This document shows, piece by piece, positions 35,490 through 45,902 of a stretch of DNA of 64,000 nucleotides. Every line of letters starts with the position of its first letter. Position 1 is the first letter of the stretch. The position numbers and the translations under genes are program-made. Source of the DNA: CAIJNA01 sp964516815 (lineage in GTDB: Bacteria > Campylobacterota > Campylobacteria > Campylobacterales > Arcobacteraceae); assembly GCA_964516815.1 (NCBI GenBank), contig CAZEXK010000005.1, positions 1-64,000 of the forward strand. Reading direction: 5' to 3'. A model generated the notes under the pieces. That model was not told the DNA's origin. It worked only from the letters and a program-made list of their open reading frames with translations, and searched no databases.

Positions 35490-36113
35490 ATGAGCTTTAA
35501 AAATTTAAAAGATAGAAACGTTGGAACACAAGAATATATACAAGTGCATAATGAAGTTTATCCAAGTACTAATATGGATTCATTTAAGCAAGTAGTAAAA
35601 AGGACTTTTAGCTTGGAATTATTTAAAGGCTTGGGAATTGTATTTGGTGTGATGAAAAAAGCATTGTTTAATAATGAAATGCATACAGTTCAATACCCAA
35701 TGGAAAAATTACCAGTTTCTCCTAGATACAGAGCTGTACATAAATTATTAGGACTTCTTGAATCTGGTACAAATAGATGTATTGGTTGTGGATTGTGTGA
35801 AAAAATTTGTATTTCTCATTGTATTAAGATGGATACGGTGATTGATAAAAACTCTAGAAAAGAAATTCTTGAATATTCAATTAACTTAGGTAGATGTATA
35901 TTTTGCGGATATTGTGCGGAAGTTTGTCCTGAACTTGCAATTGTTCATGGACAAAGATACGAAAATGCTAGTGAACAAAGAGCACACTTTGCACTAATAG
36001 ATGACTTACTTACTCCATTTGATGCAATTAAGCAACAAATTGAATATGATGGATTTGGTGCAATAAGCCCAGATGCAGATAAAAAAATTAAAAAAACACC
36101 GTTAGCGTATTAA
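35490..36113 (+). CDS. nuoI: NADH-quinone oxidoreductase subunit I
   Basis: 207 residues with two 4Fe-4S motifs (CIGCGLCEKIC...C and CIFCGYCAEVCP) for clusters N6a and N6b. GGAGAG lies 6 bases upstream. Confidence 0.97.
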   Translation: MSFKNLKDRNVGTQEYIQVHNEVYPSTNMDSFKQVVKRTFSLELFKGLGIVFGVMKKALFNNEMHTVQYPMEKLPVSPRYRAVHKLLGLLESGTNRCIGCGLCEKICISHCIKMDTVIDKNSRKEILEYSINLGRCIFCGYCAEVCPELAIVHGQRYENASEQRAHFALIDDLLTPFDAIKQQIEYDGFGAISPDADKKIKKTPLAY

Positions 36114-36122
36114 GGATATATG

Positions 36123-36701
36123 ATGTTTGAAGTTATAGCTTTTTATTTATTCGCATTTTTAACTATATTGATGTTTTTAACAACAGTACTTACAAAAAAT
36201 GCACTCTATGCACTTAGTTCATTAGCAGCAGGTATGATATTTATATCAGCATTTTTCTTTTTATTAGAAGCTGATTTTTTAGGAGTTGTTCAAATTATAG
36301 TTTATACTGGTGCAGTTATGGCACTTTATGCTTTTGGAATGATGTTTTTTGATAGTATCTCTGATATTAAAGAAAACACAGCTAATCCAAGATTGACATT
36401 TTTATTAACTGGTTTAATTGCACTTATAGTAGTAGTTATGTTAGTTGCACCAATAATTGGATCTAATATAACTGCACATTTCCCTGTAGGAATTGCAGCT
36501 GATACTTATGGCACAATTAATGGAAATGTTCAAGATGTTGGGGTAGTGTTATTTACAAAATACTTAGTTCCATTTGAAGTTGCAGCAGTGATGCTACTTG
36601 TAGCAATGATAGGTGGTATTATTTTAGCAGGTAAAAAAATGGATGATATAGTTATAACAGAAGATGATCATACAAATAACAATAAAAAAAAGGATAGTTA
36701 A
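36123..36701 (+). CDS. nuoJ: NADH-quinone oxidoreductase subunit J
   Basis: 192 residues from the second of two adjacent ATGs (36120, 36123); AGGA ends at 36116, so 36123 has the better spacing. Five helices; FLGVVQIIVYTGAVMALYAFG is the conserved third helix. Lys-rich tail overlaps the nuoK start. Confidence 0.95.
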   Translation: MFEVIAFYLFAFLTILMFLTTVLTKNALYALSSLAAGMIFISAFFFLLEADFLGVVQIIVYTGAVMALYAFGMMFFDSISDIKENTANPRLTFLLTGLIALIVVVMLVAPIIGSNITAHFPVGIAADTYGTINGNVQDVGVVLFTKYLVPFEVAAVMLLVAMIGGIILAGKKMDDIVITEDDHTNNNKKKDS

Positions 36702-37006
36702 TGAGTATTGAATTAAACGATTATTTAATATTGAGTACTATATTGTTCAGTATTGGGTTATTAGGTGTCCTTAGAAGAAAAAACTTACTTATGTTATTTT
36801 TTTCTACTGAAATAATGTTAAATTCTGTAAATATTGGGATGGCAGCTATTTCAAAATTTAATGGTGATTTGACAGGTCAAATGTTTGCATTTTTTATTGT
36901 TGCAATTGCGGCTAGTGAAGTTGCTGTAGGATTGGGATTATTAATATTGTGGTTTAAAAGACACGATACATTAGATCTTGATACCTTACAAAACATGAAA
37001 GGTTAA
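36701..37006 (+). CDS. nuoK: NADH-quinone oxidoreductase subunit K
   Basis: 101 residues, three helices, with the two buried glutamates of proton transfer (FFSTEIMLNSVNI and AASEVAVGLGLLI). TAATG overlap with nuoJ. Confidence 0.97.
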   Translation: MSIELNDYLILSTILFSIGLLGVLRRKNLLMLFFSTEIMLNSVNIGMAAISKFNGDLTGQMFAFFIVAIAASEVAVGLGLLILWFKRHDTLDLDTLQNMKG

Positions 37007-37008
37007 GA

Positions 37009-38937
37009 ATGGAAGGTTTTGTATATATTGCACTTTTTGCTCCACTTGTTGGGTCTTTGTTCGCTGCATTTTTTGGAAATAGTCCAAGAAAAAAAATAAC
37101 AGGTATAGTTACATCTATATTATTAGCTATATCATTTATAGCATCTCTTATATTATTTTATCATATTTACACAAGTGGAAATATTGTTCACTTTAGTATT
37201 ATTGATTGGATAGTTATAGGGAATATTAATATTCCATTTGGTGTATTAGTAGATCAAATAAGTGTGACTATGATGGTAGTTGTTACTTTAGTATCTACTA
37301 TGGTACATATTCATTCAATTGGATATATGGATCACGATGATGGGTTTAATAGATTCTTTTCTTACTTATCTGCATTTGTTTTTTCAATGTTAATACTCGT
37401 AATGAGTGATAATTTTGCAGGATTGTTTATTGGTTGGGAAGGAGTTGGACTTTGTTCATGGTTATTAATTGGATTTTGGTATGATAAAAAAGATGTAGAA
37501 AAATCTGATGATATCGAAAAATCACCATTTTCAACACTATCTGCACATTCTTCAATTTCCCCATCATACGCTGCAAATGAAGCATTTATTATGAATAGAG
37601 TAGCTGACTTGGGAATGTTAATTGGTATATTTTTAATTTATTGGAATTTGGGTTCATTACAATACGATGTTGTTTTTGCAAATATTGGAACATTAAGTGA
37701 AGATATTATTACATTAATTGCAATATTTTTATTTGTAGGAGCTATGGGTAAATCAGCACAATTTCCATTTAATACATGGCTTGCAAATGCTATGGAAGGT
37801 CCTACACCAGTTTCTGCATTGATTCATGCAGCTACAATGGTAACAGCAGGAGTTTTTTTAGTAATTAGAGCAAATGAAATTTTTACAGTTGTACCTCAAA
37901 TTGGATATATCATATCTTGTCTTGGTGCTTTTGTAGCAATAGGTGCTGCAACAATGGCATTGGTTGCAACTAATATGAAAAAAATAATTGCTTATTCTAC
38001 TTTATCACAACTAGGCTATATGTTTGTTGCAGCAGGACTTGGCGCATATTGGATCGCTTTATTTCATCTAGCAACTCACGCATTTTTTAAATCAGTATTA
38101 TTTTTAGGTGCTGGAAATGTTATGCATGCTATGAATAATGAAATAAATATAAAAAATATGGGTGGACTGCTAAAACACATGCCTTATACTGGAGCAATTA
38201 TGATTATTGCATCATTTGCATTAGCTGGTTTTCCATTTTTATCTGGATTTTATTCTAAAGAGTTAATTTTAGCATCTGCATTTGGAGAGCATGCTTATAT
38301 ATTGTGGGCAATATTATGGCTAACAGCAGGTATGACTGCATTTTATTCTTTTAGACTTGTTATGTATGTATTTTTTGGAGAAGAAAAATATCATACTTTG
38401 GGATATCATCCACATGAAACATATGGATTTGTAATTGCAGCGATGACCCCATTGGCAATACTAGCAGTAATATCAGGTTGGGCTGAACATAGTTTTTTTG
38501 AGTTTATAACTAAAGCTTTACCAGCATTTCATCCTCATGTAAGTGATAATACAAATATTATTTTAATGGTAGTTACGGTTAGTATTTCAGTTAGTGCAAT
38601 AGTATATGCGTATTGGAAATATAGTAAAGATGGTAGATATTTTTCACATAAATTAAAAGATACTTTTATTTATAAATTATTAGCTAATCAATATTATTTA
38701 CCATATGCTATTGATACATATATAGTTAAACCATACTTGAGTCTTTCAACAATGTCGTGGAAAAAAATAGATATGAAAATTATTGACAATATAGTTGATA
38801 CAATTGCAAAGTTAATATATAAAAGTGGTAATCAAAGTAGAGTTGTGCAAACAGGAAACTTATCAAAAGCGTTAAAGATAATGACAACAGGAATTTTAAT
38901 TTTACTTGTTTCATTAATTGCTTTTGGTATTAAATAG
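37009..38937 (+). CDS. nuoL: NADH-quinone oxidoreductase subunit L
   Basis: 642 residues, antiporter-like. Key Glu in GWEGVGLCSWLLIGFW and Lys in AMGKSAQFPFNTWL are present, as is the C-terminal extension that includes the lateral helix. Distal proton-pumping subunit. Confidence 0.97.
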   Translation: MEGFVYIALFAPLVGSLFAAFFGNSPRKKITGIVTSILLAISFIASLILFYHIYTSGNIVHFSIIDWIVIGNINIPFGVLVDQISVTMMVVVTLVSTMVHIHSIGYMDHDDGFNRFFSYLSAFVFSMLILVMSDNFAGLFIGWEGVGLCSWLLIGFWYDKKDVEKSDDIEKSPFSTLSAHSSISPSYAANEAFIMNRVADLGMLIGIFLIYWNLGSLQYDVVFANIGTLSEDIITLIAIFLFVGAMGKSAQFPFNTWLANAMEGPTPVSALIHAATMVTAGVFLVIRANEIFTVVPQIGYIISCLGAFVAIGAATMALVATNMKKIIAYSTLSQLGYMFVAAGLGAYWIALFHLATHAFFKSVLFLGAGNVMHAMNNEINIKNMGGLLKHMPYTGAIMIIASFALAGFPFLSGFYSKELILASAFGEHAYILWAILWLTAGMTAFYSFRLVMYVFFGEEKYHTLGYHPHETYGFVIAAMTPLAILAVISGWAEHSFFEFITKALPAFHPHVSDNTNIILMVVTVSISVSAIVYAYWKYSKDGRYFSHKLKDTFIYKLLANQYYLPYAIDTYIVKPYLSLSTMSWKKIDMKIIDNIVDTIAKLIYKSGNQSRVVQTGNLSKALKIMTTGILILLVSLIAFGIK

Positions 38938-38946
38938 GAGGATAAA

Positions 38947-40473
38947 ATGGAATATATGTTATCTATTTTAATATTTTTTCCAGCATTTGCTGCAGTTTTA
39001 GGATTGTTAGTAAATAAGGAACTAATTAAATCGTATGGGATAATTGTTACAGCAATAGAATTTATCTTATCGTGTATCATGTGGTACAACTTTGATAATA
39101 CAGATGCAAGTATGCAATTTGCAGAATTTGTACCGTTAATTTCTCAATATGGAATTTCATACAATTTAGGAATTGATGGTATTACATTGTTTTTAGTAAT
39201 AATGACAACATTTATTACAATGATATCATTAATTGGTTTGAGTGAGACAAAAGATGTAAAAAATTTAATACTCTCAGTTTTATTTTTAGAAGTTGCAATG
39301 ATTGGAGTATTTGTTACACTTGATGTAATATTATTTTATGTTTTTTGGGAGTTTTCACTTGTACCTATGCTTTATATTGTAGGTGCATGGGGTGGTAAAA
39401 GAAGAATATATGCATCTATTAAGTTTTTCTTATATACTTTTACTGGTTCACTAATTATGTTAGTTGGTATGTTGTATTTGGGTTACTTACACTTTCAAAG
39501 TACTGGAGTATGGAGTTTTGACTTGATACAATGGTATAATACTCAATTAACATATAGTGTACAATTATGGCTATTTATTGCATTTTTCTTGGGCTTTGCT
39601 ATTAAAGTACCAATGGTACCATTTCATACATGGTTACCATATGCACATGGTCAAGCGCCAACTATAGGTTCAGTAATACTTGCAGCCATTTTACTTAAAA
39701 TGGGAACTTATGGTTTTATACGATTTTCGTTGCCATTATTTCCAGATGCAACGGTAGCTTTATTAATACCAGTAGCTATTTTAGCATTAATAGCAATTGT
39801 ATACACTGCAATGGTTGCATATGCACAAGAAGATATAAAACAAGTAATTGCCTACTCCTCTGTCTCACATATGGGAGTTATAATATTAGGAATATTTGCT
39901 CTTAATGTTGAAGGTATCGGAGGATCTATATTTTTAATGATTTCTCATGGAATTGTATCTGGAGCATTATTTATGTTAGTTGGTGTTATTTATGATAGAA
40001 AACATACTAAAATTATGAGTGAATTTGGTGGATTAGCTAAAGTAATGCCAATGTTTGCTGTAATTTTTGCCATTATGTTAATGGCATCTGTTGGACTACC
40101 TTTGACTATTGGATTTGTAGGAGAATTTTTATCTTTACTTGGATTTTTTGCAGTTTCTCCTATATTAACAGCAATTGCTGGTTTAACTATAATTTTAGGA
40201 GCTATTTATATGTTAGTTCTTTATAAAAAAACATTTTTTGGTCCAATAACACATGAATCAAATCTGCAATTAAAAGATTTAAACTCTAAAGAATACTTTG
40301 CACTTATTCCTATGGTATTTTTAGTTGTGTACTTAGGAATTCATCCAAAACCAATCTTACAACCAGCAGATGCTAGTGTAAAACAATTAATTGAAGTTAT
40401 GAAAACAAAATCAATCAAAGCAGAAACTAAAGAGTTTTTGATTTCAGTAAATACAACAGGGGAGAAAAAATAA
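38947..40473 (+). CDS. nuoM: NADH-quinone oxidoreductase subunit M
   Basis: 508 residues, antiporter-like. Glu in FWEFSLVPMLYIVGAWGG and Lys in AIKVPMVPFHTWLPYAH match the proton path. AGGAGG upstream. Overlaps nuoN by 1 base. Confidence 0.97.
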   Translation: MEYMLSILIFFPAFAAVLGLLVNKELIKSYGIIVTAIEFILSCIMWYNFDNTDASMQFAEFVPLISQYGISYNLGIDGITLFLVIMTTFITMISLIGLSETKDVKNLILSVLFLEVAMIGVFVTLDVILFYVFWEFSLVPMLYIVGAWGGKRRIYASIKFFLYTFTGSLIMLVGMLYLGYLHFQSTGVWSFDLIQWYNTQLTYSVQLWLFIAFFLGFAIKVPMVPFHTWLPYAHGQAPTIGSVILAAILLKMGTYGFIRFSLPLFPDATVALLIPVAILALIAIVYTAMVAYAQEDIKQVIAYSSVSHMGVIILGIFALNVEGIGGSIFLMISHGIVSGALFMLVGVIYDRKHTKIMSEFGGLAKVMPMFAVIFAIMLMASVGLPLTIGFVGEFLSLLGFFAVSPILTAIAGLTIILGAIYMLVLYKKTFFGPITHESNLQLKDLNSKEYFALIPMVFLVVYLGIHPKPILQPADASVKQLIEVMKTKSIKAETKEFLISVNTTGEKK

Positions 40474-41966
40474 TGATTACTCCAATTTCAATTGATATGG
40501 AAACTTTAAACTTAGCATCTTTAACACCAATGCTTATTGCTATATTTGGTGCATTGTTAATTCTATGTGTTGATTTATTTACTAAATATAAAAGTAAGTT
40601 TGTTCACGTAGGTATTGCTGTTAGTATATTACTTTTAGATTTAGCATTTCTTATTGACTATTCAGGACCTGTTAGAGGATTTTTTGATGTTATGTTAATG
40701 GATGGTATATCAATATTGGGTCAAGTAATTATAATAATAGCATCGATATTTTTTATTATTTTACCTCTTACAAATCAAAAATTTCATGAATTTTCTTATC
40801 CTGAATATTTTGCACTATTTTTATTTATGACAGCAGGTTTTCAATTTATGATAGCAAGTGATAATTTAATATTGATATTTGTAGGATTAGAAACAGCATC
40901 TCTTTCCTTATATATAATGATAGCAATGCATAATAGAGATAAAGCCAGTGAAGCAGCAATAAAATACTTTACTATGGGAGCTTTAGCAGCTGCATTTTTT
41001 GCATTTGCTTCAATGATCTTTTATTATTTAACTGGAAGTATTGAATTAAATGTTATGCAAGAACATCTAAATAAGACAAATTTTGAAAATTATACTTTAA
41101 TATTAGTCGGAGTTGTTTTTATGATTGCAGCTTTAGGATTTAAATTATCTTTGGTTCCATTTCATTTATGGGCTCCAGATGTATATGAAGGATCATCGGC
41201 AATTCTTGCTGGATACATTGCTGTAGTTCCTAAAATGGCAGCATTAATAGTTTCACTTAGATTTTTTGAAATATTTGTTCTTGCAAATGATATTTGGGTA
41301 CATTGGATATTATATATTATTGCAGTTATTACAATGACTTTGCCTAACTTAATAGCATTAGTTCAAACGGATATAAAAAGAATGTTAGCTTATTCATCTA
41401 TATCACATGCTGGATTTGTGTTGGTGGCAATTATGATAGGTTCTACACAAGCAATTGAAGCTTTATTTTTATACTGGATTTTATTTTTAGCTGTAATATT
41501 GGGTGCTTTTGCAATGTTATGGATACATAAAACAAAAGAAAAACCAGAATACTATGGACTAAAAAGTGATTATGATTTAAATAAATTTACAGGATTAGTA
41601 GATAAATCTCCATTAAGTGCTTTTATGTTTGGAATAATAATAATTGCATTAGCTGGAATACCTCCATTTTCTGTATTTTGGGGGAAAATGTATCTAGTGG
41701 GAGCTACTATTAATTCAGGAGAAATTGTATTAGCTATTATCATGGTATTAAATTCTGCTATTGCAGCCTTTTATTATTTAAAAATAATAGTACATATATT
41801 TTTGAAAAAAAGGCAAGATGAAAGAGTAATACAATACAAAAATATGACTAATAGAATACTTACATTTGTGATTGCATGTGCTGTCATTTTTACAATGTCA
41901 TCAATAGTACTTATAGAACCATTACTAAATATAATATCAAGTGCAGTTAAAAGTAGTGGATTTTAA
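40473..41966 (+). CDS. nuoN: NADH-quinone oxidoreductase subunit N
   Basis: 497 residues, antiporter-like, with Glu in VGLETASLSLYIM and Lys in GFKLSLVPFHLWAPDVYEG. Last gene of the operon; the next gene is convergent 33 bases away. Confidence 0.97.
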   Translation: MITPISIDMETLNLASLTPMLIAIFGALLILCVDLFTKYKSKFVHVGIAVSILLLDLAFLIDYSGPVRGFFDVMLMDGISILGQVIIIIASIFFIILPLTNQKFHEFSYPEYFALFLFMTAGFQFMIASDNLILIFVGLETASLSLYIMIAMHNRDKASEAAIKYFTMGALAAAFFAFASMIFYYLTGSIELNVMQEHLNKTNFENYTLILVGVVFMIAALGFKLSLVPFHLWAPDVYEGSSAILAGYIAVVPKMAALIVSLRFFEIFVLANDIWVHWILYIIAVITMTLPNLIALVQTDIKRMLAYSSISHAGFVLVAIMIGSTQAIEALFLYWILFLAVILGAFAMLWIHKTKEKPEYYGLKSDYDLNKFTGLVDKSPLSAFMFGIIIIALAGIPPFSVFWGKMYLVGATINSGEIVLAIIMVLNSAIAAFYYLKIIVHIFLKKRQDERVIQYKNMTNRILTFVIACAVIFTMSSIVLIEPLLNIISSAVKSSGF

Positions 41967-41999
41967 TATAATTTAAACAAAATTTATAATTTTAGATAT

Positions 42000-42548
42000 C
42001 TACTGTATAGATTTTGTTTTGTTTAATTTTGTTGATTTATTTACATAATTATCAAAGCTCTTATCCATGTTTAAGACATGAGGACGGATTATAGGAAGAT
42101 GTCCATAATACCAAGAAAATTCTTCTTTGGCTTTTTCTACTGATGAGTTAAGTATAGCGTATTGATACAATGCAGAAGCTAATGAAGTCCTATCAGCCCC
42201 ACCAATACAGTGAATTAATAATGGTTTTTTCGCATTTTTAATTAACTCAACCAAAGTAGAAGTTTGATTAAAATCATAAAATTTACCAGAAGACATTTTA
42301 AAATTAACTAAATCAACATTATTTTCTTCAGTAATTCTTTTTTCATCTTTATAGTAATCCTTAGTAGATTTACCACGTAAATTCAATACTGTTTTTATAT
42401 TATTTGTTTTTAAATAATATGCCATATTTAGATTGTTTAGTTGACCAGATCTATAAACATCATTGGTAATTTTGTAAAAATTACCAAATACTTCAATATA
42501 CATAATAACAAATAAAACAACGAGTACAGGAATTATAATTTTTTTCAT
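42000..42548 (-). CDS. membrane-anchored dual-specificity/tyrosine phosphatase-like protein
   Basis: 182 residues. One N-terminal helix (IIIPVLVVLFVIMYIEVF), then a DSP fold: VYRSGQLN, TVLNLRG and the P-loop HCIGGADRTS with catalytic Cys114 and Arg120. The catalytic domain should face the periplasm. It is coded 2 bases after the phosphoethanolamine transferase and probably co-translated with it. That suggests a lipid A or other envelope phosphate substrate, which is inference; protein phosphotyrosine is an alternative. Confidence 0.8.
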   Translation of the reverse strand: MKKIIIPVLVVLFVIMYIEVFGNFYKITNDVYRSGQLNNLNMAYYLKTNNIKTVLNLRGKSTKDYYKDEKRITEENNVDLVNFKMSSGKFYDFNQTSTLVELIKNAKKPLLIHCIGGADRTSLASALYQYAILNSSVEKAKEEFSWYYGHLPIIRPHVLNMDKSFDNYVNKSTKLNKTKSIQ

Positions 42549-42550
42549 AT

Positions 42551-44077
42551 TTATCTTTTAATAAAACTATCAGATTTATCAAATTCTTTTGTTTGTATTG
42601 AAAAAAGATCTAAAATAGTATCAAAAATATCAGGTTGTGTATATTTTTCTTTATTAATAATTTTAATATTTAATGAAGACTTAATAAGTAATGGTACTTT
42701 GGCCTGTTCATCTGGAAGTTGCATACCTGGAGGCATTCCATGAAATACATAACCATCTTCACCCAAAGACTCACCATGGTCAGACACATAAATAAATACA
42801 TAAGGAGCATTTGAATTTTCTAATGTTTTAATAATTTTGTCTATGACATAATCTTGATAAAGAATTGCATTATCATATGCATTATATCTTTGCTCTTTTG
42901 TACATTGATTTAACATATCTGGATTTTTACAAAATGGTTTAAATTTTTGAAATGAATCTGGATATCTATAACTATAAATAGGTCCATGTGCACCACCACC
43001 TAAATGTAAAGTTATAAACCTATGACCATTTTTATATGTTTTTAGATTACTTTCTAGCATTGGTATAACACCTTCATCTAATCTTTTAGCGCCATTTTTT
43101 GGTATATACTCAATTTCTTTTACGGAACAATTATCATATAGAGTATAATTAACAAAACAAGATGTATCAATACCTGCACTGTTAGTAATATTAGTTAGTT
43201 TAATGTCATCTTTTTTTAATATTTCTCTTAATGCATATAATGTAGAACCTAATCTTGCTATACCATTTAAACTATGTAAATTAGCAGTTTTTGATAGTAA
43301 AGGCGTAGTAATATTATTTGTATATCCGTATAAATTTAGATTTTTTTGTCTAATAGCTTCACCAATAGCTAATACAACAACTAAGTCATCTTTTTTCATA
43401 ACACTAGCATCAATTTTTACGTCTTTTTTTATATCGTTTTTTATTAATGGTAATACAATAGTTTTTTTTATAACATCAATTGATGCTGCAAGATAATTAA
43501 CTGGAACTAAAGAATATAATATATATTTATTTGATAAATTGCCAGCACGATGCAATTCCTTAAAAGATAAATATATAGATGCAAAGGCAATAAGTAATGA
43601 AACAGAAATAATAATAACTGTTTTTTGCATATGTTTGTATATATTGCAATATGTTATTTGAATATTTAAAATAATAAAAATAGGTAAAATCATTAAAAAG
43701 AAAACAAACGGTAGCATTTGTATTGATAATAAAGGAAATACTTCAGTTGAATTAGTGTGTAAAGTATTTAATAACATTGATGTATCAAATGCTACATTAT
43801 ATTTTAAAATAAAATATGAAACAAAAGTACTTATAATAATTAGTGATATTGATATTAATTTTGCAGTATATTTATGTGAAAGAAGCGTAAATATTATCAC
43901 AAATAGAGTATATCCAAGTAGATAATATGCTAAAAAACCAAGATATTCAAATTGATCATTAAAATAAAACCACTTTGTCAATTTGTCAAGATTTATTAAA
44001 TTAAATATAAGATAAATAAAAGATGTAACAAAAAAAATAAATTTTGTATGTGATATTTTAATTTTTGTTTTTAGCAT
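42551..44077 (-). CDS. EptA-family phosphoethanolamine transferase
   Basis: 508 residues: five N-terminal helices (to ~215) and a periplasmic sulfatase-fold domain. Metal and catalytic residues visible: Glu240 (AIGEAIR), the probable nucleophile Thr279 (RLGSTLYAL), Asp433-His434 (VSDHGESLGE), His446 (FHGMP). The Cys pair that flanks the nucleophile in EptA/MCR (SCGTAT..PC) is absent. Transfers phosphoethanolamine from phosphatidylethanolamine, most often to lipid A. First of a two-gene unit with the phosphatase. Confidence 0.9.
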   Translation of the reverse strand: MLKTKIKISHTKFIFFVTSFIYLIFNLINLDKLTKWFYFNDQFEYLGFLAYYLLGYTLFVIIFTLLSHKYTAKLISISLIIISTFVSYFILKYNVAFDTSMLLNTLHTNSTEVFPLLSIQMLPFVFFLMILPIFIILNIQITYCNIYKHMQKTVIIISVSLLIAFASIYLSFKELHRAGNLSNKYILYSLVPVNYLAASIDVIKKTIVLPLIKNDIKKDVKIDASVMKKDDLVVVLAIGEAIRQKNLNLYGYTNNITTPLLSKTANLHSLNGIARLGSTLYALREILKKDDIKLTNITNSAGIDTSCFVNYTLYDNCSVKEIEYIPKNGAKRLDEGVIPMLESNLKTYKNGHRFITLHLGGGAHGPIYSYRYPDSFQKFKPFCKNPDMLNQCTKEQRYNAYDNAILYQDYVIDKIIKTLENSNAPYVFIYVSDHGESLGEDGYVFHGMPPGMQLPDEQAKVPLLIKSSLNIKIINKEKYTQPDIFDTILDLFSIQTKEFDKSDSFIKR

Positions 44078-44147
44078 TAAAACCCTTTTTTGAAGTGATT
44101 ATATCGAAAATTATGTTAATAAATTTATAACTTATTTTTTATTCTCT

Positions 44148-44876
44148 TTACTTAGCATAATAAATATGCGATAAATATAATCCGCTTGCACTAGCTAAAT
44201 TATTATTTATCATTTTTTGCTTAAGTAACTGTATTTTTATGTCATGAATACTTAAATTATTAGCTGAAACTTCTAGTAAAAAATTTACTATAATTCTTAT
44301 TTGTGACCTTAAATATGAATTAGCAGTAAATTTAAATACCCAAATATCTCTATAAGAATAAAACTTTATATCAAATATTTCTCTAATAGTACTAATAGGT
44401 TCACTACCTTTTTTATGAAAAAATTCAAAATCATGTATACCTATAAATTCTTGGCAAGCTTTATTAATTAAACTTTCATTTATATTAGTATAATAAGCCA
44501 TATAAGAGCTATTAAAAGCAGTTAATGGTTTTTTTGAGATTATATACCTATATGATCTTTTTTTAGCGCTAAATCTTGCATGAAAAGTATTTGGAACTTC
44601 TTTTAATGATTTTATTTTTATGCTTGTTGGTAAATATGATTTAAGTAAATTTTCTAGTTTATGCAAGTTTGTCCAATAATAAGGAAGATTTAATGATAAT
44701 ACTTGCATAGATGCATGTACATTTTTGTCTGTTCTACCACTAAAAGAAATTTTTGAATAAATACCTAAGGTTTTAAAAACATTAGAAAATTGACCATGTA
44801 CAGTGTTTTTTGAATTTTGAATTTGTGAACCATAATACTTTGATCCATCATATGAAATTGTAATTTTTATTGTCAT
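44148..44876 (-). CDS. truA: tRNA pseudouridine(38-40) synthase
   Basis: 242 residues. SGRTDKNVHA holds the catalytic Asp; YDGSKYYGSQIQ at the start and RFSAKKRSYRYII are family signatures. Modifies the anticodon stem-loop of many tRNAs. Follows the LptF/G gene by 9 bases. Confidence 0.96.
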   Translation of the reverse strand: MTIKITISYDGSKYYGSQIQNSKNTVHGQFSNVFKTLGIYSKISFSGRTDKNVHASMQVLSLNLPYYWTNLHKLENLLKSYLPTSIKIKSLKEVPNTFHARFSAKKRSYRYIISKKPLTAFNSSYMAYYTNINESLINKACQEFIGIHDFEFFHKKGSEPISTIREIFDIKFYSYRDIWVFKFTANSYLRSQIRIIVNFLLEVSANNLSIHDIKIQLLKQKMINNNLASASGLYLSHIYYAK

Positions 44877-44885
44877 AGATATAAA

Positions 44886-45902
44886 TCAATAATATTTTTT
44901 TATTCTAATGTAATAAATAAAAATAGACATAAATATCCAAGACATAGGTAAATAGAAAAGTACAGAAAAGTTAATGCTTAAAGATAGTTGTTGCAATAAA
45001 AGTATGTATAAAATAACAAATACAATTGAATATGAACTAGCATTGTTTTTTTGATGACGTGGATTGTAATATCCCAAAGCAATATAAAATAAAAGAGATA
45101 TAACAGGTAACAATGAAATTAAAACATTTCTTATTAATGTTAAGCTTTTTTTATAAGATCTATTTTTTATCCAATAATTTATCAAATCTTTTAAACTTTT
45201 AAGTTGTTTTATTTGAGGTAATTGATTATTTAAGGTCATTTTTTGAAAATTTACATATGTTAAATCATCAGCAATTATAGATGATGTACCATTTAATAAT
45301 TCTAAAGTAAAGGAATTAGCATTATTATGTAATCTTGCAGTTTTAGCAATAATAAAAGTATCATTACCATTGTCATTTTTGTATAGCATCATATTTTTGT
45401 AATCATTCTTTTCTTTACCTTCAACATACATATACCAAGGACCAAATTTTTGTCCATATTCACTTGGTTTTATATTAAATTTTACCTCTTGTTTTTTCTT
45501 ATTTAAAAATAAATTTTCAATATATGTAGATTTTGGTATTAATATAAATGATATTATCATAAGTAATAAGCTCGTCAATAAAGATACTGGTATAAGAATT
45601 TTTAATATCTTTAATGGACTTAATCCAAAACTTGTTATAACTATTAGTTCATATTCAGATGATATTTTAGAGATATTTATAACTGAAGAAACAAAAAAAG
45701 TTACAGGTAAAGTATAAAATAAAATAAGTGGAATTTTTAAAGAGTATAATAATAATAATTCAGAAAAATTCATAGTAATTACAGATGTTAGTGAAGCAAT
45801 TTTAACTAAAAATATTATTGAAGTAATAGCAAACAGTGTAAGAAAAATAGGAAAAAATACAGAACTTAAATTTTTTAATACATATAGTCTTAATTTAATC
45901 AT
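44886..45902 (-). CDS. LptF/LptG-family LPS export permease
   Basis: 338 residues. Three helices at the N-terminus, a periplasmic jellyroll (~140-235) and three C-terminal helices, the YjgP/YjgQ layout. LKIPLILFYTLPVTFFVS is typical. Works with LptB to extract LPS. I cannot decide between LptF and LptG. ATG overlaps the prepilin peptidase stop by one base. Confidence 0.88.
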   Translation of the reverse strand: MIKLRLYVLKNLSSVFFPIFLTLFAITSIIFLVKIASLTSVITMNFSELLLLYSLKIPLILFYTLPVTFFVSSVINISKISSEYELIVITSFGLSPLKILKILIPVSLLTSLLLMIISFILIPKSTYIENLFLNKKKQEVKFNIKPSEYGQKFGPWYMYVEGKEKNDYKNMMLYKNDNGNDTFIIAKTARLHNNANSFTLELLNGTSSIIADDLTYVNFQKMTLNNQLPQIKQLKSLKDLINYWIKNRSYKKSLTLIRNVLISLLPVISLLFYIALGYYNPRHQKNNASSYSIVFVILYILLLQQLSLSINFSVLFYLPMSWIFMSIFIYYIRIKKYY

